From: Lophius americanus
Lineage: Eukaryota; Chordata; Actinopteri; Lophiiformes; Lophiidae
Reading direction: 5' to 3'
Length of the DNA: 64,000 bases
Assembly (NCBI GenBank): GCA_037951165.1
Contig: JBBDHG010000151.1
Coordinates: 310,001-374,000 of the forward strand
A program made the position numbers and the translations under genes. Each line of letters opens with the position of its first letter. The first letter of the stretch is position 1. The notes under the pieces were generated by a model, which was given only the letters and a program-made list of their open reading frames with translations, searched no databases and was not told the DNA's origin. Positions 31,613 to 46,100 of the stretch are shown piece after piece.

Positions 31613-34121
31613 CCCCGTTTGGACAACCGGCGCACCCTTAGAGGGTTTTTTATGACATTGAATTTACAGCAAACTCTAATCTCATGGATTTTGTCGAGTC
31701 GGCTTGAATAAGTTATGGGTGTTAATGGAGTCAAAGGCGTTATTCTTTAAAGTTACAACGGCTTTGTTGATGGGATTGACTTTGTTCCTCCTATTTTACT
31801 GCACTTTGCACATCTGGCACACATGCTCTGCAGGAAAGGAATTTCTTTCCTTCATGCCCTCTCTCTGCACTGGGAAGGAATCTGAGTCTTTGTTTATTGC
31901 TGAATGTTTAGAAAAAAGAAAAAAAAAAGCATAATGAATCATATTATTGAATATAAAGTATTCCAGAAGTCATTAAAATGAAAAGTTGGGACGCTCGGTA
32001 AAAGATCAATAAAACAGAATGTGATGATTTCCAAATCCTTTTATTGGCATTGATTCCAATTCCAATTTTTTTTTTTTAAATGTATGCTGATTCTAATTTT
32101 CCAAAACAACAAAAAAACACCTGATGGGTTCGTCGGTAAAAGGAGAGAATCACGATTGAGTTTGAAAGAGTCGTTTTCTGACAGCTTCAGGCGTTCACAC
32201 CATCTCACCGCTTTGAGGAAATAGTCATACAGTGTAGGAATAAAGTCTTTCCCGTGTCTCTGAGTTGAAATCTTGTGTTCTGGTGCGACGCGCTTTTCTC
32301 TCAAGGGGAGGGGTTAGGCTTATTTATTTGTTCTTTATAGCATTGGTCACAGTTTTAATGGCCGTTTCTCTAACTAACTCTATCAAAGCAGCAATAAAAA
32401 ACCTAAATGCACAATGGAAGGAATTTAAGGTTTTCAGCACCTACAGTCCATAAAATGATCAGAACTAAGGAACAATCCCAGAAACGTCTCTGACTTGATG
32501 GACTGACGCCAAGTGGATGCGGCTACGTTCGCCCTGCCAGTCATCTGATTCTCACTGTGGCTGTTTACATTACTTTTAAAATGTAGCACATATCAGACTC
32601 CACCGCCCTAAACTGACCCGCGTGGGCCAAAGTCTCATGCAGCATGCTGTTAATACGGAAGCAAAATGGAAGCCCCTAAAGTCAGTTTCAAACATTTTCT
32701 GTATAAAACGCAGCGGAGGCCAGATTTAAAAAAAAAAAACAAAGTGAAAAGTGATGACGTTAAAGTCGTGCGAACTCCGATCTGAAGGTTCAGAGTACAG
32801 TCCCACTGCAAAAACAAAATCAGACCTGTGTCTGATTAAGGACCACATACGGAAGAGGTCCAAATCTGAAGTGGAAAAGATCAGATTCCGTGTGGTTTGT
32901 GCTGTTCATACTGACAAGAAGAAGTCAGATATGAGCAGAAAACATCAGACTCCGACCACATTTTCTCCTGCTTAAGTGTCCATTTCAAATCAGAGACGGT
33001 GTGTCCTCCGGGCTTACAGCGAAAATTCTGTTTGGTTCCAGTACAGAGATCTGAAGCCGGCAGTAACTCTGGCATGTGCTGCATGTCTGTGCATAAAAGT
33101 CTCGAATTACATATGCCGCCATTAAGACGGCGCACTATCCAGCAAGAAGATGAAGTGACTTTCTGCACCCTTATAAAAATGTGGCTTTAGATTTAAGGAG
33201 TGTCCTGATTCGCACCCTGTTAAAAAAATATAACAGGATCCTTGGATTGTTTAAATGTCGTATCTCAAACAAAAAAAAAATTGGATTTGGAAACTTAAAC
33301 ATTATTTCTTATCTTTTCCCAAATGCGTACAGTGTTATTTACAGATAAGGTGACGTCTCATAATGCGGATCATGACCCTCTCCCGATTTCCCCCCCCAAA
33401 TTTTCATCAAACTTAGAATGGGTGTATGTAATTCAAATAAATAGAACAAAGTTATTCAGTTTTAACCTTAAATATTCAGGTTTTATATGATTGAATTTCA
33501 TAACATTTGGTTCCAAAAATGTGTTTTATTGATAATTTACATAATGTCCCAACTTTTTGTGGAATTACAGATGCAAGCCATGTTTTATTATAACTATGAT
33601 CAACACAAGCCGTCGTGTCCAACCGCAGAGGAGCAGAGTGAAGCTTTGCCAAAAACACAGAAACACCAAAATGTGAGAGCAGAGTGAGAGGTCGCTGCGT
33701 GAGAGGAGCTTTGCATAACATAAACGATTTCTCCTTTACCTCTCCAGGCTTATTCCAGATTTAACGCGGAGGTCGACTAGCTAAGAGAGGTCTTTAAAAC
33801 AAAAACAAACACAAGTGATTGTTACTCCCATTGCTGGGAGATTATTCTAATATTCCTACGCCATCCCTTTGACAAAAAGCATTCCCATAATTGACAACAA
33901 ATGGAAAACCCTGAAAAAATCCCGGGAAATCCTTCCAAGACCGCAAACCACTTTGGCATAGTAAATATTTCATCTGGACAGAACTGCAATAGATTAGATT
34001 TCCCCTTTGGGTGAGACTGCTAATCAAATCAATTCAAAGCATCGGATTATAAAAATATGGGCGATGCGCAAAACAGAAATATGAAATTAGCATTTAATAT
34101 TGAATGAAATATGGGATATCA
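31613..34121. other. Spacer downstream of the last caldesmon exon seen
   Basis: The tiny terminal caldesmon exon and 3' UTR should lie here or further left but cannot be picked out by eye. The region holds MITE-like ends (about 31980-32045 and 33530-33570). A central repeat-like part (32750-33180) contains AGATCAGATTCCGTGTGGTT, a word common in fish transposon relics. Confidence 0.4.
31960..33570. mobile_element. Possible DNA transposon relic bounded by MITE-like ends
   Basis: AAAAGTTGGGACGCTCGGTA at about 31980 and its approximate complement CATAATGTCCCAACTTTTTG at about 33540 form an inverted pair 1.5 kb apart. The ends are of the same kind as at 22995-23240. The interior shows no transposase. 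It could be one element or two separate insertions. Confidence 0.35.
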
Positions 34122-34190
34122 TCATAAATAAACATTGAACAACTGCATGTGTGCGTTTCTCCACCACAGTTTGAAAGGACTGATTGCTAC

Positions 34191-34259
34191 CTTGGTTGGA
34201 GAAGCTCCTTTATTTTCCCATAGACTCCTCTTGTTGGTGACATCGACAGGCTTCAGGTC
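34191..34259 (-). CDS. cald1: Caldesmon penultimate exon (NKRSLWENKGASPTK)
   Basis: This 69-bp phase-0 exon lies between CCCTACAG and GTAGCAAT. It reads DLKPVDVTNKRSLWENKG then ASPTK. It matches DLRPGDVSSKRNLWEKQ...SPTK of human caldesmon, where a tiny last exon then adds Val and the stop. If the donor is not used, the frame runs on to a stop at 34122. Confidence 0.95.
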
Positions 34260-37200
34260 CTGTAGGGTGACATGAGAGGAGACACAAGGCATCACATCAG
34301 GGCTCCTCGGGGTGCTCGGCAGCTCTAGGTCAATTTGAGAATGATGGAGCACCGGAGATGGAAAGGCGGAGGAGTGACATAGAGGTTGAGGAGAGCAAAG
34401 GGTGACAGCCGCCGTCAAGAAGGAAGGCGATTGAGCCGAGCAAACGGAAAACGACACTGTCCCTATGAGTGCCAATGTTTGTTCTGGGCATCAATTACAG
34501 ACAAAATGATAGTCGCATTTCTTTTCATCAATATTGAGATCCTGACTGTTTGTTGCTTTTAATGACTAAAAAGGTAAACTTTTTTCACATAGAAAGTACA
34601 TTTTGCTTTCACAAACGTGTCGTGCATCAAAGTGAAACAGAACCTCCTTCCTCATGTGAAGTGTTGTTTTTCCAACAGCATATGAACAGTTTCCTGAAAG
34701 AGAGTCTCACTTTTTGGATGCTATGTTTCGTTCTGTGTTGCCTATTTGAATCATAATCCAGAGAATGCAAGGCTGTAATATATTTATTTCGGTGGAATAT
34801 CGATTATATCGTGAAGAGGGGCATTAAATACGTGAAATGAAAAAAAAAGAAAGAAAAATAACTGGAATTTTCTGGACAGTGTGAACAGTCAGGTAAGAAT
34901 CAATGTGGTTTTCTTCCCCCGGAGCTCGCATCAGTGTTCTGGTGGACCATGTCAAATATATCGCCATTACAACTAGGAGACATCTAGGGTGTTAATGAAA
35001 TAAATAAATATGCAAAGGATTCAAATCCTTAAGGTAAAAACAAATCCTAACACTTTCCTTCTATCCTAAAAAAACACGCACTTCCAGATTCCTGGAAAAA
35101 GCCATTAAATAATTTAACTGTAAAGAAAAAAACTAAAAACATAAATAAGTCCAATGATAATAATATTAATAGGTCTAAATATCAGTTTATGTGCAAATTA
35201 TGTTAAACATACGTTAATATTATTAGTATATCATACTCATTCTGCTTTAATAACCACTACTTTTATACTTATTTATAAGACCTTTAATGTGAGTTTCTGT
35301 TTACTGTATGCGGTGAACCTGCTTTTTGTTTTATGTGCGGCTGTGTTATGACGATAAACTGACTTCTCCAATATGAGTCACATACAAAGAATAAACCTGG
35401 AATTGTGTCATGTCTTCTGCAGAGTGAACGTAGCACAATAACCTAAAATGGCCTGTAGTTCTTGTTCACGGCCACCAGGTGGAGCCACACCGACTCTGCC
35501 AAGCAGAACTGCTCCTCTGCATCATTTGAATATGATCTATTCTGAAGAACGTGACCTGCAGCAAATGTGACATTGTAATAACAATAGCAACAATAATAAT
35601 ACTGCTAGGTCAATTTAAGTAAGATTACAGGAGTTTATTCTGAGGCCGACCACCGTTTGCTGGAGTTAATTCAACTCAGACGACACATAAGACGACATGA
35701 AAGTGAGTTTTGAACAAAGTCTATGTTACATTAATGTGTCAGGCTCCATCTTTACTCCTACGACAAGCAGAGGCATAACATAATGACCCCTCAAACCTCA
35801 AGCATTTCTCTGTGATAGGAATGTATAATGAATCAGAAAACATCTTTTCTTCAGCTAATCTGCTCCTTCTGGACTGTGACAGTGTGGTTTGACCAGATTT
35901 GAACGCCGGCAGCCAAACATCCCACCAACTGACACCAGAGCATGATTCAAATGTTGCTAAATCTGGTTTCGAAGTAGGTCATGATGTTACCACCCACTCC
36001 ATACCAGAGAGAAGAAAAAAATAAGAGGGAAATCTCTCAGGTATAATATCAAAAAACTGTCCAAACTCGGGCTGAAAAGTGTGCATTCATGTGGAATCGC
36101 TTCAGTCACGGTCCAAAGATTGTGGCTGAGACTTAGATGCAGCCATTTTCGATATAATAATGTATTTCCTGGCACATAAAGGTCACTCCGGGTCTCATGA
36201 AGGTCTATGAATGTATAAATGCTGAAACCTCTGGATGGGTTTTTCTGCACATGTTGCATTTTCTAGCTGGGACTTACCGCCGGCCTTCCTCCTGGTGTTT
36301 TGCCGCTCTCTGGGGTTTTATTCAGCCAGTCATTTATGCGGCCTGCCACGCCTGTCTTTATCACAGCTGCTTCCTGTTTGGATAGAGTCAAAGGTCAGCT
36401 GAGCCTGGTTGTCAGTGGGGCCAAGCAGGAAGTTCAGGGAACTGGGCCGTTTCTCCCTATACTACCGCCATTTCTCACATCCTCTCACCATCGCCTCCGC
36501 TTTTACCTTGAACGCGCTGCCTCCACTCCCGGGCGAGCTGAACACATTCCCTTTCTCCCACATGCTCTTGATGCTGCGTATATTGTCGGTGACCATGGGC
36601 AGATCCGCCGCCCCGGAGCGAGGGGACCGGGACTCCTTGTTCTCTCTCTGCTGGGACAAAGAGAACGATTTGAAGTGGTGAACAAGAGACGGCGGTTCCG
36701 AGGAGGCTAACCCTCCTCAGAAACTCAGACGTCTAACACCCAAGTTACAGTTTACACCCAGGTCTCTGCGGACCTGTATAATATACACTCATCAGTCATA
36801 ACATTATAACCGCCTGCCAAATATTGTGTAGGTCCCCTTTTGCCACCAGCACTGCTCTGACACCTTGACGCCACGAGACCTCTGGAGATGTGCTGTAGTA
36901 TATGGACCACGACCTCAGCAGCAAAACCTTTAACTCCTGTAAGTTCTGAGGACTTAATGGTTGCCCAATGGGAGTCCTTGAGCGGAACTCAACACCTTGA
37001 ACTTTTTGTTGTGCTCCTCTCACCATTCCTGAACCGTTTCTGCAGAGTGGCCGGAGTGCCAGCTGGAGGAGACCACTGCCATCAGGGATAACTGTTTCCA
37101 CGAAGGGTTGTGCTTGGCTGCAACAACGCTAAGGAGGTATCAGTGTCATAATAATATCATGATGGCAGGACCCAAGTTTTCCCAGCAGAATTTTGCCAAA

Positions 37201-40053
37201 AGCATCACATGGATATATTCCACCATTCCCATACTGCTGCCTGGTGCCTTCTCTTCCTCAGGGGTGAGAAGAACACACACCAGGTCGTCCACATGATGTA
37301 AAAGAAAACGTTTTTCATGCGACCAGGCTACGTTCTTGCATTGTTCTAACTAAAACTTTGGAGGTACTCCAACCCAGTCTTTTAGCACACAAAAAGTCAC
37401 AATTGGGCCCCTTGTCAAGGTTGATCAGATCCTCCTACCAGAGAAAACACTCAATTGCTGCCTAAAATGTCCCAATCAACGCCAGGTGCCATTATAACAC
37501 GACGGTCGTTGTTAATATCCTCCCCTGTTGGTAGTTATAATGTTATGGCTGATCAGTGCAAGCCTTATTTAAGCAGTGCTGTCCCAAATGTGCAGTTTTT
37601 CCAGTTGAATCCACGCTAACCTGAGCGGCTGAGGTGTACTGCTCCAGCCTGTTGTCTATTTTGGACACCACAGGAGAGTGAGACGTCTTCACCGCGCTGC
37701 TGGGCCAAAGCAAACAGTTAGCAGACGTAGCATGGGACCAGTTTGAATAATATACACACTATAGTCAAAGCATTCCAGCGAGAGTAAAGACCCAGAGTGG
37801 GGATAAAAACATTTTTCCTACGCAGCTAAACAGAAATGGAATGGCTTTCACCTTTTCTGCGCCGACTTGTTCAGGAACTCGGCCCTCTCTCCGATCTGTG
37901 GAAGGTTGAAACGCTCGGGGTTAATAAATAATGCAGCTACACATCAGCGCAACGGTTTCCTTGAGAAACCTTGAAATAGAGGTTAAACCAAACCTTCTAC
38001 TTGATTTCCAAGTAATTGCTATATGGCATTATGACTATATATGACTATATATGACTAATATGGCATTGTTTGCACCGAAACCATGCCCTCACCAAGAATA
38101 ACATAAATATAATATAAATATATAATAAAATATATATTATTTTTCAAGTATATATTGTATTTATTTGGTGCATTCAGTAACTTATTAATAAAGTTACAAT
38201 CGTTTGGTCACGTATGATTTTAAACAGTAAAAAAAAAAAATCCCTACATACAAAATGATTATGTGATAAAATTGTAAATTTTATGGAAAATAGTTTTAAT
38301 TAGACTAGCTCAACCTTTTTGGTAAATTATGTTTTTTAAAAACTATCAGACCCTTATTAGACTTTTTTTTTGGTTGTTTGAAGTTGTATAATTCTGTTTA
38401 TTAAGTCCTCAGGGGCTTTAAAATGTTAAAAGAAAATCTTCATTGCATAGGGCTTTCTCATAGCCATTAACACGCATCCTCCTTGGTGGCCCCTATGACC
38501 TGTGGTGTCCCCCAAGGCACCATCCTTGGCCCCTTACTCTTTATTATAAAAATGCTGCCACTGGGGTGTTTTGTAAACAGGTCCAGTCAAGGTGGCACAT
38601 ATTTCTACATAAGAGCTAGAGACTTAAAACGAGCTGAATAAAACAGTTGAGCAGGATATTAAAGGGTTAATATGGACGAGAGCAGAATCTAAAAAAAAAA
38701 CTCTCCCTGTAAATGAGGGAGCTCCCACTATATGAGATAGGAAATTCCCCATTCTTGGTTTCCTTTTTTTTAAAGAGCTGTAGCAATCCATATGCATATC
38801 CCGTAATCCTGTTAACCCTAATCGCTCACTTGCATCCCGATTCTGCGCCTCCGTCGCTTTTCTTCCAGAGAATACTTTATCTACAGCGCGGGAGCAGCGT
38901 TCTGCTGCGGCCCGGCAGATAACATGTAGGTAAGCTCCTGGGAGTGCCTGCTCCTCTGGGAGGGGATTGCTGATAGCGAGGCGTATTTCTCCGTGCTTTA
39001 GTGCAGCGGGAGCCTGAATGTGTCGGTCGTTGTTGGGGGCAATAAACACAGAATGGCGACACGCAGGAGAACGATGTTGGTTCTGAATGCTGCACATGAA
39101 AGAGACGGCCGGCATCAAAGAAGTGCGGGAAATACATCCAGCGCATCAAAGTTATAAATAAGTGAGGAAGTAGGAGGAGAGCAGGTGTGGTTCGGTTTTT
39201 ATTTGGTGCTAATTACAAGTGAGAATGATGTGAATGTGTTTTTCAGTGGATCCTTCCAGGATGAAGGCAGCATATAAAAACTTTCTTTCACCTTAACATA
39301 CTAGCAATAAAAAAGAAGCCAGGCTTGTTCTTCTGTATTCGGCCATCGTTCATGATAAATATGCAAATTAGAGAATGTTCCAGGTGTGGATGTAGTCCTT
39401 AAATTCTCTGATCAGATGAGAAAAGCAGTCTCACTCAATAAACCTGCTCTTCGTCAGAAGATGATGAGATAAGGTTAAGAATAATCTAATGTTTTTAAAG
39501 AAAAACTAAACAAAACTTGAACACTTTTCATTGACAGAACTAAAATACTAAAAGTTTTGCCCCGACCTTAACGCCTAAGTTTGATTGAAAACTCCATAAT
39601 ATTGAGTCGAGTACAACAAAGATCTAAAAAGAAAAGTTGTATAATTATCCAATCAAATAAAAATAAATGGACCAGCTGAGTTGAAGGCATTTTTAAGACC
39701 AACGTTACATCTGTGTAGGCAGAAAAGTTTGCCTGATATGACGGTGCAAATAAACATTAAGATATATAAGACCTCACAAATAATATCTTGAAGGCCCGAA
39801 CTCCCGACCTACAAATGGCTGAATTCTACAAGATCCTGCAGGAACCTTGATAACGGGACGGCGGGTCGAGTTGACCCGCCGAACCAGCTGGAAGGCTTTG
39901 TGCCGGTTTGTCTCAGGAATTAAAAAAAAACAAAAAAACACTATTCTATTTAAAGCTTGGTGAAATATTACAATCTTAAGTTGTCAGATAAAACATGCAA
40001 GTCAAACCATTAAAACATAAAAGTGCAACACTGCAAACACAACGCAGATATCT

Positions 40054-40113
<60 letters not shown>

Positions 40114-43100
40114 CCACAAAGTAAAGATGAGTCTTCAGTGCCGCGCGGAGGAGAATCCAGTCATTTAGAAAAGTGAGCACAAAGACATAAAACCTTTGAT
40201 TGCGGTGTGATCGGAGTGATTAGGGCCTCGGCTGGACGACCCATATGGATATTACCACTAACTGTCACTAATTACATTTTCTCCACTGGCTGAAATTCCC
40301 CCTAGAATTCCGGCGTGTGGGAGCCGGCGTTTGGCAACAGTGCGGACGTTATTCACATGTGAGCTGATTAAATGTTTCTTCGCCGTGACAACCGTTTATC
40401 TGCGTACGAGGTCGGGGGGGGGGGCTCAGGTTGCTTTTCTTAGTGCTGCGTTTGAAATGAAATAAAAAGATTTTCTTGCCAGCGGCTCACTTATTCACGT
40501 TTCCCTGCGAGGCTGCGTCTATTTATGAACAGCTTCATTTCGGTCAGATAACACCTCACGCAGACAGCTGAAGGAGGTGAGAGGGGCAGATACGGGTCAT
40601 CGGGAACTTAATCTCTCCAAATATTTTGAATGTTTAGCCTGAGCTTCGCTGCAGCGCCGGATAAGTGGGATTTGGAGGGCTTTTATATTGGCTTAATTTT
40701 GCTGACGAGCGTGCGGGGCAGGATGGAAACGCAGACGTGAAAATACAACAGAGGCAAATGTTTTACACTTAAGAGTTCACCTTCAAGACAAACTGGCTGA
40801 TTAATCGACTGCTTGCTGAATCCCCTTCAGGAGCAGCGTAGGAACTGTAACTAAACACGACGGGCCTGTCGAGATTAAAACTTAACCAAATGTTCTGAAG
40901 CACTAGGAATAATATTCAGACTCTCGGATTTCCAAAACCACAATAAACGGAGAGAAACATCTGATTAAGTGGTTTGCTTTAACGTTAGCTGCAATAGTTA
41001 GCATGTCTGACTGATGAGCTAACAGTATTAGCCTTGAACAAACACATTCAGTACATGCAAACTCCACGCCAAGGTCCCAATTGGATTTTTAACCTTCTTG
41101 CAACAGGGCTATCCACTTTGCCACCCTGATGCCGATCTCACCACATCTCTCAACTGTGTGCAGGCTGGTTCTGGATGTTAGTAGTTCTGTCCGGACTTGT
41201 CTGAGATTTGGCAATAAAACATTTCCTCCAAAGCTTCTCTTGCACCGTGCGATTTCAGAGTCGTGGCTGTTTTGATTTCAAACCTTCTGCACAAATTAAT
41301 CGTTTGCAGAAGCTCACCATCGGTGAATGGCTCAGACTGTATTACCCATCAGCCCCTGCAGCCCTTTGTGGCTACTGGCAATTGTCAATAAAGTTTCATT
41401 TGAAAGCTCAGAGTTAGGAAGAGATTTGTTTACTAGCAACATGCTTACAAGGCTAATCGAGCGGCCTTAATAATTTTTTTCCATTGTAGGCGTGAATCTG
41501 GACTTGTCGGTGGTTAAGATGACGTGGACAGAACGGCTGGTCCACCTTGCAGAGAGAATTGTGGGTAGGCTAGCTACATTCGACTGCAGAGAGTAAAAAC
41601 TTTATAGCTAGCACCGCTCTAACAACTAAGCTTTTCTCTTTATCAGCCACAAAAATCCCACTTTCTACTTCATGACTACTTTTTTTTACACTTTTCCTGT
41701 CGCCATGGCAACTAAGACACCTAGTAGCCCCTTTGCACAGGCCCAGTGAGAAGAGAATGCGCTGACGTCAGCTAAATCTTCTGGCATGTTGCTTGGTTCG
41801 ATCGTCTTGAGGCTCATGGTTGGTCTCAGATCCCAATGTATTCCCAGCTTAAAACTAAATCACAGCCCAAACTCGTATTTACCTGAATAAGCGTAAACAT
41901 CTCATACTAGCAAGCTTTAAAATGCAGCATAAAACTCCATGTGGCTCAGAAGGTGCTGAGAACTTCTGCTTTTTTTTTTTGGCGCCTGGTGTAGCTCTAG
42001 CCTCATGTGTTTTAAGCACATGTCTTTTTCAGCGGTCTGTGAGGTCATTGAAAGCATCGTGACACTTGGACGCAGGGTTCTGGCTGCCCTGGCCCCAAAG
42101 ATTACCACTTCTTCTGCTAAATGTCGTCGGTTTCCGTAAGCCTCCATAAAACGCGTGCGGAATGAACTCCAAGTACGGACTGAAGCCACGTCTGTGCGTT
42201 TCCTGTACAAGCTGCTCTTAATCACTCGCCTCCAGTGGGATTAATAAAGTTGTTTGAACTTGCTCTTGATCATTAGCATAGACGCCAGATGTGTTACACA
42301 TTCCTTTGTGTCGACCCTGCATATAATCGTTCCGTACCAATACAACACTATTTGGCAAAGAAACTCATATATTTAAGTGGGACCTAATGGCGGCGTCCCA
42401 CTGATTACTGACCTTCAGAGAGGAGCCTCGAGGGCTGACACACTTGAAGGGTCTGTCCTCCTCGTCCAGAATGTCGTCCACCTTGTTCCTCTTCTCAGCT
42501 GCCTCGGCTCTCCTCCGTTCGATCTCCTCTTTCATCTTCCTCTTCTCCTCCTGGTGGAGACAGAAGCGTTTGGAGTCAAAGGCGGCTCAGTAGTAAAACG
42601 ATTTCATTTAAAGGCCCAAAAAGGAGGCAGCTTGCATAATAACATTTATCCTTGGCAGATGTGTAAGCGCAGATGGGGGGGAAACTGGCCACCCTCTGAG
42701 CAGAGGAAGTTGTCAGCGCACCAGTGAAGGAAGAGGATGTGAACACATTTGGTAGAAAGCTTTACTCGATGACAAAGGTTGTCCTAAAAAAGGTTTAGCA
42801 CTCACACAAGTGAGTTACAAATTAAATGTATTATTATTATTTTTATTAAAAGATAATCTCACATGCCTCGTTTGACGAGGGGGAAAAAAAGTGATTTGAT
42901 TAGTGATGGGATGCCTGGTCCAGTAGAGCTTCATGTCCAGCAACACCCTTGGGTGGCCCTCTGTTCTTTCATGCTGAACATCGCTGCTCTTGCTAACCGC
43001 TCGCTTGTCTAGTATTTACTCCAAACACACTGCTGTTGCTGCTGGAAACCTAAAAAAAAAAAACACTTCCTGTGCAACAGCGGATTTTGCTTGGCGACTA

Positions 43101-46100
43101 ACGAACACGCCCAGAGTGTTTAGAGAAGGAAAGTATTTGAAAAAGAAGGTGTAATTCGAGCCACTCTCAGTGGATCACAGCCGGATCATTATAACCATCT
43201 GCGGACTCCACTGGACCTCTGAAGCTGGTATCTGGCACCGGATGTTAGCAGCAGAACCTTATACGTCCTGTAAGGGGCAAGGTGGGGCCCCCATTGCCTT
43301 ACGTTTCACATCGTTTTCTTTATCAGAGCCAGTATTAACTTTTCCCGCTACAACATGAGCTAGCCTTCGCCGCCTTTGGTCTTGGGCGCTCAGGATCCAG
43401 TTGCCCGTTGTCCTTCCTCAGATCGCTTTGGTAGGAACTAACCACTGCAGACTAGGAACTCCAAACAGGACCTGTGGTTCTGTTGCTGCTCCGATCTAGT
43501 GCCAGCCTTACAGTTTGGCTCTTATCAAGTCAACCATATGTCCCTTTTTCCTGCTTCCAACCCATTCAATTTGCAGACAAACATTTTCACTTTCTGCCAA
43601 ATATATCGCACCCATCGTAGCAAAAATAATCAATATTATTGTGACGTCACCTGTCAGTGGTCATAATGTAAAGGCTGTCAGTGGTTATAATGCGTGCTTA
43701 TCAGTGTATCTTATTGCGGGCTGTGATATTGAACAGAATCAGTCGCTGACGCCCAAACAATCAGGAATGCCGCCACTCAGACGACGAATATGCGCCGCCT
43801 CATAATCGATTTACTTAAACTTCATTAATTATATAACTCAGAGCAAATTTACAGTGATGGCCTGCCCCCGGAAAGAAAAAAACATTTTGGAACGCTTGAG
43901 ACAAGCAGAGTATCAACCGTTTATTAGACATTAGTGCATGATGCATTTGTACAGTATTCAGACGGGGCTCGATCCTTGGCAGCGGATCCGCTCTCTCCAG
44001 CAGTCTTGTCTTAGTTAATTATACTTCCCGTATCTCTGGGCCATCTTTTAATTACAAAGCAAAAGGCCTCATTAACATCACACACACGAGGAGAAGAACA
44101 GGGGCAGATAGCGAGAGAGACGGGCCGCCACATTCCCAGCCAAGATCAACAAAGAGGACCAGTCAGGGCGTGAATGCGGGGCCTCGCAGCGGGTGGATGG
44201 TAACGAGCGGGACCGCGTGGTTGAATGCAAACGTGGACACGCTGGAGGGCGGAGGTTATCGCGCCCGGGATGCATGAGGATGAGGTCACCATAGGGGGTG
44301 GCAGAAGGAATGACATACGTGAGTTACGAAAGGGAGTGGGGGATCCAAATAGGTTGAGTCATGATAACGGTGAAGTATGGCGAGATAACGTCACGCCGGC
44401 GCCCGTATGAGCGTGATGCATGGCCCTCAGCTGACGCAGGTGTAGAAGGCTACATCAACATGAGAGCGACGGGGGTGAAAAACATGGGACGAGGGGTCCT
44501 GAATGTAAGAGGAATAAATACAACCATACAGCTGGAGGAAAAGACAAGTGAATTATTAAAAAATATAAACATTCACCGGTCAGCCATAACATTATGACCA
44601 CCAACAGAAGAAGCCAGAATAACACCAAGTGTCTTGGTGTTTCTTTTGTTGACGTGTTGGAAGCAGGAATAATGGACAAGTATAAAGTTCTGAGGAACTT
44701 TGATAAGGGCCAAACTGCCAAGTCTAGGAAAATTGCAGCTTTTGTTGGATGATCGCATTCTGCAGTGGTTAGTATCTTTGCAACGGGTGTCAGGAAGCCA
44801 CAGGATCCTGGGTGTGAAAGTATCATTTCCCACAGAGGAGCTACTGTGACAAGTTTTTATCAAAATGTTAATGCTGGTTCTGATAGAAGAGTGTCAGAAC
44901 TAAAGCATCAGAGAGCACTTTCAGGAGAAAGTAGTTTTCGTGTCTGTATTCTTATTCGTATTGGGCAGGTGGTTTTAATGTTATGGCTGATGTATGCATA
45001 TATTTCAGGTGTGTTTTGAGTTGTTTAGCGATCTGGATTGAAGTTTTGAATCGAAGGCCACATGTTCCTGCAACCTGAGGTTAGTTCATGGGTTAGTTCC
45101 CTTTACAAAAGAGGAACTAATCTTTAGATTTTACATTTGTTGGTTTCTTTGTTGCAAAAAAACACTTATGGTGGTTTCACTCATCAATCCGTGACCGCCA
45201 GACTCCACCTACATCCTGCTGCTGCAGCAGTTAATACTTCAAAATAAAAACTGACTGACTGAAAAAATGTTGTTTAAAAAAAAAAGAAAGAAACATAAAC
45301 TACTAGCTGGATTACCACGAGTCTGGCTGAAAAGGTGGATAAAAGGATGAATCCATGACCTTTGGACTTTGGTCTAGGATTTAATATCTGATAATAATAA
45401 TATCCCATTATATTTAATGCTGCTTTTTGGCTCATATCTCTAGATTATATATGTTGTTTTTTTTGTTTATGTTTTTACCTTGTAGCACGTTGAGATTTGA
45501 CCCGAAAAGTGTGTTTTAAATAAAATGTATTATCATTATATTGTTAATATAACTAAATGGAGCGCTGGGCCTCGGCAGGGGAATGCGTTCTCCAGAATGT
45601 CCCTTTTGTCACTTGGTGAAGTGACAAAAAGTGACGTGAAGATGATACTACTGGATCATCTTGTATGAGACAGCTAATGTCTTAATATATATGTATGAAA
45701 GAAGAAATGCGTATGAGGTTGTTCGTACGAGGCCGTCCTCGGCTGTCAGAGAGGAGACTCAGACACCAGATTAAGAAGCTTTGTGTCTGTGGAAAATATC
45801 TGTCAAGTGTGAGGAACTGCAGAGTCAAGCCTTTAGCCAAAAGATGAAAAGGCATCTGGTCCCAGGAAGAAACACTGTCGGATTAAACAATTTCAGACGA
45901 AAGCAGATGAAACAGGAAACATCCTCACGACGTGACAACAAATGCATTACGAGGAGGAACAGATGAACGATGGTGACTTAACAAACATTCTGGGATTCTG
46001 GGAATTGTAGTGTCTGTGGTGTTTGAGCTGTAAACCCGCGGGCCGGTTATTATAAGAATTACATATTGTCTGGTGGGCCGGCTGTGGACCGCGGGCCTTG

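Larger units (their letters stand above)
37896..42412. other. Caldesmon intron
   Basis: It holds the LINE fragment at 38455-38640, a CA microsatellite at 40056-40110, and a 9-bp-arm hairpin at 39859-39881. No further exon is recognised. Confidence 0.45.

Noticed and set aside
34260..36506. Loss of the calmodulin-binding NEWLTK exon
   Set aside because: It seemed absent at first, but a 96-bp exon with GRINDWLNKTPE is present at 36278-36373 with good splice sites.
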